Source: Crocinitomicaceae bacterium
Lineage (GTDB): Bacteria > Bacteroidota > Bacteroidia > Flavobacteriales_D > Sanyastnellaceae
Length of the DNA stretch: 40,918 nt
Direction of reading: 5' to 3'
Assembly: GCA_002720375.1 (NCBI GenBank)
Contig: PBIE01000055.1
Span: forward strand, 1-40,918
Below, piece by piece: positions 36,444 to 40,918 of the stretch. Within the stretch, counting starts at the first letter, position 1, and the number at the start of each line of letters is the position of its first letter. A program made the translations under genes and the position numbers. Under the pieces are notes generated by a model. That model was not told where the DNA came from and did not search any database. It saw only the letters and a list, made by a program, of their open reading frames with translations.

Positions 36444-37880
36444 ATGAAAAATTTGTCTCTTGTTTTGATGTGTGCGGCTTCGTTGTTGGGGGATCAAATG
36501 TGCGCCCAGCTCGGCGCATTAGAGATGTCCCCGGAGTGGGGTCAAGCTGGTTGGTCAAATCCGGCCATTCTTCATCCTTCAAGGACGGTTTTGACGCTGG
36601 GAGGGCTTTCTGGTGGACAAGTGGATGTCTTGCATTCGGGACCTGCATTTTTGGATTTTGTATCTCTGGAGGGGGCCATCAATCCTAACGCCTTTCTCGA
36701 GCAAATGGACACGGTTGAGTTTATAGGTGTTCGGTCTGAGGTTCCACTCTTCGGAATTTCTGTGCGGGATGACAACCGGTTTGAAATCCGTTATCGCAGT
36801 CGCCTTGTTGTGGACCAGAACTTCAGTTACGATCGGGATTTGCTTTCTGTTGGCTGGTTGGGCAATGGCCATCACGATATGATTGGACGGCCGCTGTCTT
36901 TTTCGGGAATGGGTGTGGATGCCCAGGCCTATTTTGATCATGGTCTCAGTGTAGGTGCCATGGCCAAGGAGAACCGACTGTGGCTTGGTTGGGGAATTCA
37001 TATCCTCAATGGACTGGCGGCTTTTCAGACCGAGACTTTTGAGGCGACATGGACCACGGATTCGCTGGATTACAGTTGGACGCTGGACGGTGCTGCTACG
37101 GTCAATTCAGCGGGACTCAACTTGGACTCTTTGGTTTCTGGGAGCACCTTGGCGGTGCCGGGGGATGGGGGAATTCCACCGGCGCTCGGGGCCGGAGTGG
37201 CTTTTGACTTTGGTTTCTTGTGGCGCTTGAACCCCAAGTTTGATCTCGAGGGTTCGATGGAGGGGCGCGGCTCAATCCGGTGGCTTGAGTCCGTTTCCCG
37301 AAAGCAGGTGGATCCAGGAGCGTTTGTTCTCCAAGGATTGGATGCTGTTGAATTGGTTTCCAACGCAGATTCTCTGGTTTTTCCGGACTCTTTGGAGTCC
37401 ATGCTCGAAACGTGGGCGGAGGACATGGTGGACTCTCTGATGAACACCTTTGATCCGGATGCCGCAGAAGGCCTCGTGGCTGCCTTTGATACCCGGGTTC
37501 AGGAAACTTGGCGGTTGGGCTTCCGTTATCGTCCGGTGGCGTCTTTGGAGTTCCATGCACTGGCGTATCGGCAGTTTCGTCTCGGCGGGAAGATGGACGG
37601 GTTCCTGTTCGGATTGGTCCATCGGATTCGCAACAACATTGCAACCCAATTGCAAGGTCAATACGTGCAAGGCCGATGGTCGTGGGGAGCGGGTCTTTCT
37701 ATGCGCGGCGGCCCGTTTCGGGTGTCCGTCAGCGCTAGAAATGTGGCGGGAATTCTATACCCCTTGCAGTCGGGGCATTGGAGTGGTCAAGTGGGTTTGA
37801 CAGTTGAATTTGGACACGCCAAAGACAGGGAAAAAAGGAAGAAGGAGGAGCCCGCTATGGGAAAGGGAATGTGGCACTAA
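36444..37880 (+). CDS. DUF5723-like outer-membrane beta-barrel protein
   Basis: Signal peptide MKNLSLVLMCAASLLGDQMCAQ; EWGQAGWSNPAIL; late LGFRYRPVASLEFHALAYRQFRLG...GPFRVSVSARNVAGILYP; starts one base after the upstream stop. Confidence 0.7.
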   Translation: MKNLSLVLMCAASLLGDQMCAQLGALEMSPEWGQAGWSNPAILHPSRTVLTLGGLSGGQVDVLHSGPAFLDFVSLEGAINPNAFLEQMDTVEFIGVRSEVPLFGISVRDDNRFEIRYRSRLVVDQNFSYDRDLLSVGWLGNGHHDMIGRPLSFSGMGVDAQAYFDHGLSVGAMAKENRLWLGWGIHILNGLAAFQTETFEATWTTDSLDYSWTLDGAATVNSAGLNLDSLVSGSTLAVPGDGGIPPALGAGVAFDFGFLWRLNPKFDLEGSMEGRGSIRWLESVSRKQVDPGAFVLQGLDAVELVSNADSLVFPDSLESMLETWAEDMVDSLMNTFDPDAAEGLVAAFDTRVQETWRLGFRYRPVASLEFHALAYRQFRLGGKMDGFLFGLVHRIRNNIATQLQGQYVQGRWSWGAGLSMRGGPFRVSVSARNVAGILYPLQSGHWSGQVGLTVEFGHAKDREKRKKEEPAMGKGMWH

Positions 37881-38584
37881 ATCCCTGTTGAGGAAAGACT
37901 TTCCAATCCCAATTGGATGAACAGGTTCTCAAGGGAGAAGTGTTCAGGTTGGTGATGAACGGCAGTCCATCCGGCGTTGGATGCGCCTTGAACGTTTGAC
38001 GGGGTGTCATCGATGAAGAGGGTTGCTTTTGGGCTCAGACCAAATTGGCGCTCAACCTCTTGGTAGGCTATCAAATCGGGCTTTCTGTGTCCCAAAAGGT
38101 GGCTGTATATGATCTGCCTGAAGGCCCCTTGGAAGGCCTTGCCGTTCTTGTGAAGGATTTGCTTTTCGAAATGTGCGGCATGCAGGGCATTTGTGTTGCT
38201 GAACAGGATGAGGTCGAATTGATTAGCGAGCTGGTTGAGTAAGGGGAGGAGGTTCGGTCGTAACCCGATGAGTACGGAATTCCAAGCCTTGGTCACCTCA
38301 TCGACCGTGGTGTTCGCGTGGCACAGGCTCTTGAGGGTTAAAATGAACTCCTTTTGGGTGACTCTGCCACATTCTAGGTCGTCCATTAGGTTGGACTGCG
38401 CACCATGGGAATAAAGGGAGTCGAAATGGTTTAGCCCCAGTTTGGAAAATGCGTTTGTCGTGGCTTGGTGGTTGATTTTGTAGAGAACTCCTCCGAAGTC
38501 TAGAACGACGTGTCGAATTGATGCCCAATCGATGGGCAGTGGCTTCGACTGCATGGAGGTTGGACTCAGAGATTGAGAACCCAT
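37877..38584 (-). CDS. HAD superfamily hydrolase (IA, YihX-like); alternative start 38554
   Basis: HVVLDFGGVLYKIN; DLILFSNTNALHAAHF; HRKPDLIAYQEVERQFGLSPKATLFIDDTPSNVQGASNAGW. Confidence 0.9.
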   Translation of the reverse strand: MGSQSLSPTSMQSKPLPIDWASIRHVVLDFGGVLYKINHQATTNAFSKLGLNHFDSLYSHGAQSNLMDDLECGRVTQKEFILTLKSLCHANTTVDEVTKAWNSVLIGLRPNLLPLLNQLANQFDLILFSNTNALHAAHFEKQILHKNGKAFQGAFRQIIYSHLLGHRKPDLIAYQEVERQFGLSPKATLFIDDTPSNVQGASNAGWTAVHHQPEHFSLENLFIQLGLESLSSTGI

Positions 38585-39612
38585 GCCTGGGCAAACCCAT
38601 GGCGCTGGGCAATGGCGCGTCGGAACAGGGCCGCATCTCTCCCGTGTTCGAAGCAGCCCGCTGAAACGCGTTGGACACCATTTGGCCCAGGCAGGATTGC
38701 CGAGGAATAGCCGAGTGCTTCAAATCGCCTAGCAAGAGCTGCAGCCCGGCGGGATTCTGCAAAAGCACCGGCAATAACGTGGTGTCCGCAACCGCTCGCA
38801 GTAGACCTTGGAATAGGGACAGGCATCAGTTCCTCCTCAATACGTGGGACTATCAGCGCCGGTGCTCCTGCTTGAATGAAGGGAAGGGCATCGCCGAGGT
38901 CAAGGTCAGGGAAGCGAATGTCCTCACCGTCTATTCTCGGTGCAAATGCGGTTTCTAGGGGTTCTGACGACAACCCCAAGAAGTCAAAACCGGTGGTGTT
39001 CTGTTGGTTCCACAACAAGGCACCGGTGATCATAATGGGCAGTGCGAGTGCAGCAGCGACTTTCAGCAGCTGCTTCGGGAATTGCGCTTGGATTTGCGCT
39101 ACACCGTTCCCTTCGGTTTCCAGGGGTTGTGTCGAGGCTTGGGTGGCCGCTTCCTCCTGAACCGGCTGCTTGATTTGGTTGTCCGCCCATGCAATGCGAC
39201 TCAGCCCTGGTGCAGCATAACGTTCACTGAGTCGAGGCTCAGCAACAAACCCCAAGGCTCCACTGTCCGTGAGATAGAGCCTTCCAAGTCCCTGAAGCGC
39301 AACGTGGCGGCCCTCCTTTAGGCTGGAATGAAGGGCTTCTGTTTCGTTTTCGAGCCATTGGGCAGCAGCTTCATTGGAACAGCCTGTTGCACGGCGGATC
39401 TCCTGTTCCAAAAGGCCATCGCGGACCGTGAGCTTTGGATTGAACAGCACGTCTCGCCCCGGGGGAATCCATTCGCCCTTGTCTTGGTCGAAATGCGCCG
39501 CAACCGGTCGCGCCACAAACCCACCCAACCCCGGTATGACGAGGCAATCGTGGTCGTGGAGCAGCAGCGGCAGCGCGTTGAGCAGGAAACTGGGTTGTGG
39601 AGCGGCGTTCAT
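38566..39612 (-). CDS. HU-CCDC81-like N-terminal domain + transmembrane segment + C-terminal SPOR domain protein
   Basis: LLLHDHDCLVIPGLGGFVARPVAAHFD...LFNPKLTVRDGLLEQEI...GLGRLYL; TM LLKVAAALALPIMITGALLW; SPOR-like HHVIAGAFAESRRAAALARRFEALGYSSAILPGPNGVQRVSAGCF. Confidence 0.85.
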   Translation of the reverse strand: MNAAPQPSFLLNALPLLLHDHDCLVIPGLGGFVARPVAAHFDQDKGEWIPPGRDVLFNPKLTVRDGLLEQEIRRATGCSNEAAAQWLENETEALHSSLKEGRHVALQGLGRLYLTDSGALGFVAEPRLSERYAAPGLSRIAWADNQIKQPVQEEAATQASTQPLETEGNGVAQIQAQFPKQLLKVAAALALPIMITGALLWNQQNTTGFDFLGLSSEPLETAFAPRIDGEDIRFPDLDLGDALPFIQAGAPALIVPRIEEELMPVPIPRSTASGCGHHVIAGAFAESRRAAALARRFEALGYSSAILPGPNGVQRVSAGCFEHGRDAALFRRAIAQRHGFAQAWVLNL

Positions 39613-39676
39613 CCGGTGCGCAAAATAACGTGAATTCGGAGCCGTGAAAATTGAATCAACCGAATCGGGGGTTGGG

Positions 39677-40390
39677 TCATCGCGCTTGGTACCATTTCTG
39701 GACCCGAACAAGGTCTTCTGCGGTGTCCACCGACCCCGGTCCATCTGCGCCTTTCACGTCAACGACCTGAATGTGGATGCCGGCTTCTAACCAGCGCAGC
39801 TGTTCGAGGTTTTCTTTCTGTTCGAGCCGTCCGACGGGCAGTGACGCACAACGGCTAAGCCATCTAGGCGCAAAGCCATAGAGTCCGAGATGGATGTGGT
39901 GGCCCCCCTTGATTGGCGCAGGAGATCTTGAAAATCGCAGGGCTTTTCCCGTGGCGTCGCATTCCACTTTAACGCGCTCCGGCATTTCTGACTCTCCTGG
40001 TTCGGCGGGCCTTCGTGCGGTGACAACTTGGGTTTCTTGATGTTGCAGGCGATGGCAAACTGCAGCAATGTGCGCTGGGTCTGGAAATGGCTCGTCACCT
40101 TGGAGGTTGAGCACCGGGCCTTCTTTTTGGCCAAGGGTGGACCAAGCTGCATGGCAACGGTCGGTTCCCGAGGGGTGTTCACCCGTGATTATGGCCTGAC
40201 CGCCTTCGGCTTCTATCGCTTGGGCAATGTCTGCATGGTCTGTGGCCACGAATGCTTCGCTGATGTCAGGATGCTCGTGGGCTGCGCGCCAAGTGTGGAC
40301 CACCATTGGCAGCCCTCCGATGTCTGCAAGCGGTTTTCCAGGGAGGCGGCTTGCGCCCATGCGGGCAGGGATGATGGCGGTGATGTTCAC
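39677..40390 (-). CDS. kdsB: 3-deoxy-manno-octulosonate cytidylyltransferase
   Basis: IIPARMGASRLPGKPLADIGGLPMVVHTW, VLNLQGDEPFPDP, HIHLGLYGFAPRWL, LEQKENLEQLRWLEAGIHIQV. Confidence 0.96.
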   Translation of the reverse strand: MNITAIIPARMGASRLPGKPLADIGGLPMVVHTWRAAHEHPDISEAFVATDHADIAQAIEAEGGQAIITGEHPSGTDRCHAAWSTLGQKEGPVLNLQGDEPFPDPAHIAAVCHRLQHQETQVVTARRPAEPGESEMPERVKVECDATGKALRFSRSPAPIKGGHHIHLGLYGFAPRWLSRCASLPVGRLEQKENLEQLRWLEAGIHIQVVDVKGADGPGSVDTAEDLVRVQKWYQAR

Positions 40391-40918
40391 GGCGTGAAGG
40401 TGTACCTAACCAGCCACAGTCGGTTGGCCTCAGCGGCCAGGGGACGCAATGCGTAGTTGAGGTTTGCTGCGTTCCGGACGATGAGCTCAACGTGGTGACG
40501 GTCGTCGAACTTGCGGCCCACCTGCAGATCGTGGAGCCATTGCGCATCGTCGCGCTGATCCAACCAGTCGATGAGGCCATATTGAAGCAGTCCGAGTTCT
40601 TCAATTTCAAGAAACGCGTTGTCGATGTTTTGGATGGTGGTGTTTCGCGCTGCGTTCCAACCAAAGGTCCACCCGCTCTCGTGTTGAAGGCTTAGGTTGG
40701 CTCTGAAGGTATTGCAAATCCTGTATTTCAGAACGTTTCCTGTGGTGTCTGAACTGGTTGATGTGTAACTGACTCCACCCGGGATGGTGGGGAATTCTGC
40801 ATAAACCGAATCTGGTGTAAGGCTGACGGGATCAATTAAGGTCTGTCCGATTAGCCACTGGACATCCCATTTTCCCAAGGACCCTTCGCCCATGGTGCTC
40901 CATTCGAGGCCGTTGACG
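40387..40918 (-). CDS. TonB-dependent receptor, C-terminal part (truncated by window end)
   Basis: Frame open to the end of the window (VNGLEWSTMGEGSLG...); NLSLQHESGWTFGWNAARNTTIQNIDNAFLEIEELG...RHHVELIVRNAANLNYALRPLAAEANRLWLVRYTFTP resembles Flavobacteriales TonB receptor C-termini. Confidence 0.7.
   Translation of the reverse strand, partial: VNGLEWSTMGEGSLGKWDVQWLIGQTLIDPVSLTPDSVYAEFPTIPGGVSYTSTSSDTTGNVLKYRICNTFRANLSLQHESGWTFGWNAARNTTIQNIDNAFLEIEELGLLQYGLIDWLDQRDDAQWLHDLQVGRKFDDRHHVELIVRNAANLNYALRPLAAEANRLWLVRYTFTP

Noticed and set aside
1-40918. CRISPR arrays, IS elements, prophage, defence or toxin-antitoxin modules
   Set aside because: No regularly spaced repeats, transposase, integrase, phage or defence-type proteins in the supplied ORFs; all larger confident ORFs have housekeeping or envelope assignments.

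Overview
This 40.9 kb window looks like ordinary, densely packed core chromosome from a marine-type Bacteroidota (Flavobacteriales-like) bacterium. Lineage evidence: T9SS type A and type B sorting domains, a DUF4296 / dihydroorotase / polyprenol-mannose synthase cluster, HU-CCDC81+SPOR and DUF5723 proteins, and TAnnTTTG-type -7 elements. Readable content, in order: rpsB 3' end, tsf, pyrH, frr; on the minus strand a thiL gene followed by a complete SUF Fe-S operon (sufA-B-C-D, tlyA, sufS, sufE, DUF59, dxr); an MbnP-like protein with a T9SS tail; uvrC; an SDR epimerase; pyrC with DUF4296; a GT2 glycosyltransferase; a pseudouridine synthase; an outer-membrane protein; yraN; a coiled-coil membrane protein; a 1341-aa T9SS adhesin; glyS; pgk; a GH81 beta-1,3-glucanase with a dockerin-like tail; tRNA-Cys; pssA; purS; an S9A peptidase; a lipoprotein + DUF5723 pair; a HAD hydrolase; an HU-SPOR protein; kdsB; and the 3' part of a TonB-dependent receptor. 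I saw no CRISPR array, prophage, IS element, toxin-antitoxin module or defence island, and nothing I can honestly call a new system. The items most worth a second look are the promoter architecture (-7-like motifs 4-7 nt from start codons, suggesting leaderless mRNAs, and mutually overlapping divergent promoters), a palindrome inside the putative suf promoter, tlyA and dxr embedded in the suf operon, an MbnP-like domain fused to a T9SS tail, and the GH81 enzyme ending in a dockerin-like motif instead of a T9SS domain. All family calls come from reading motifs by eye, not from database searches.
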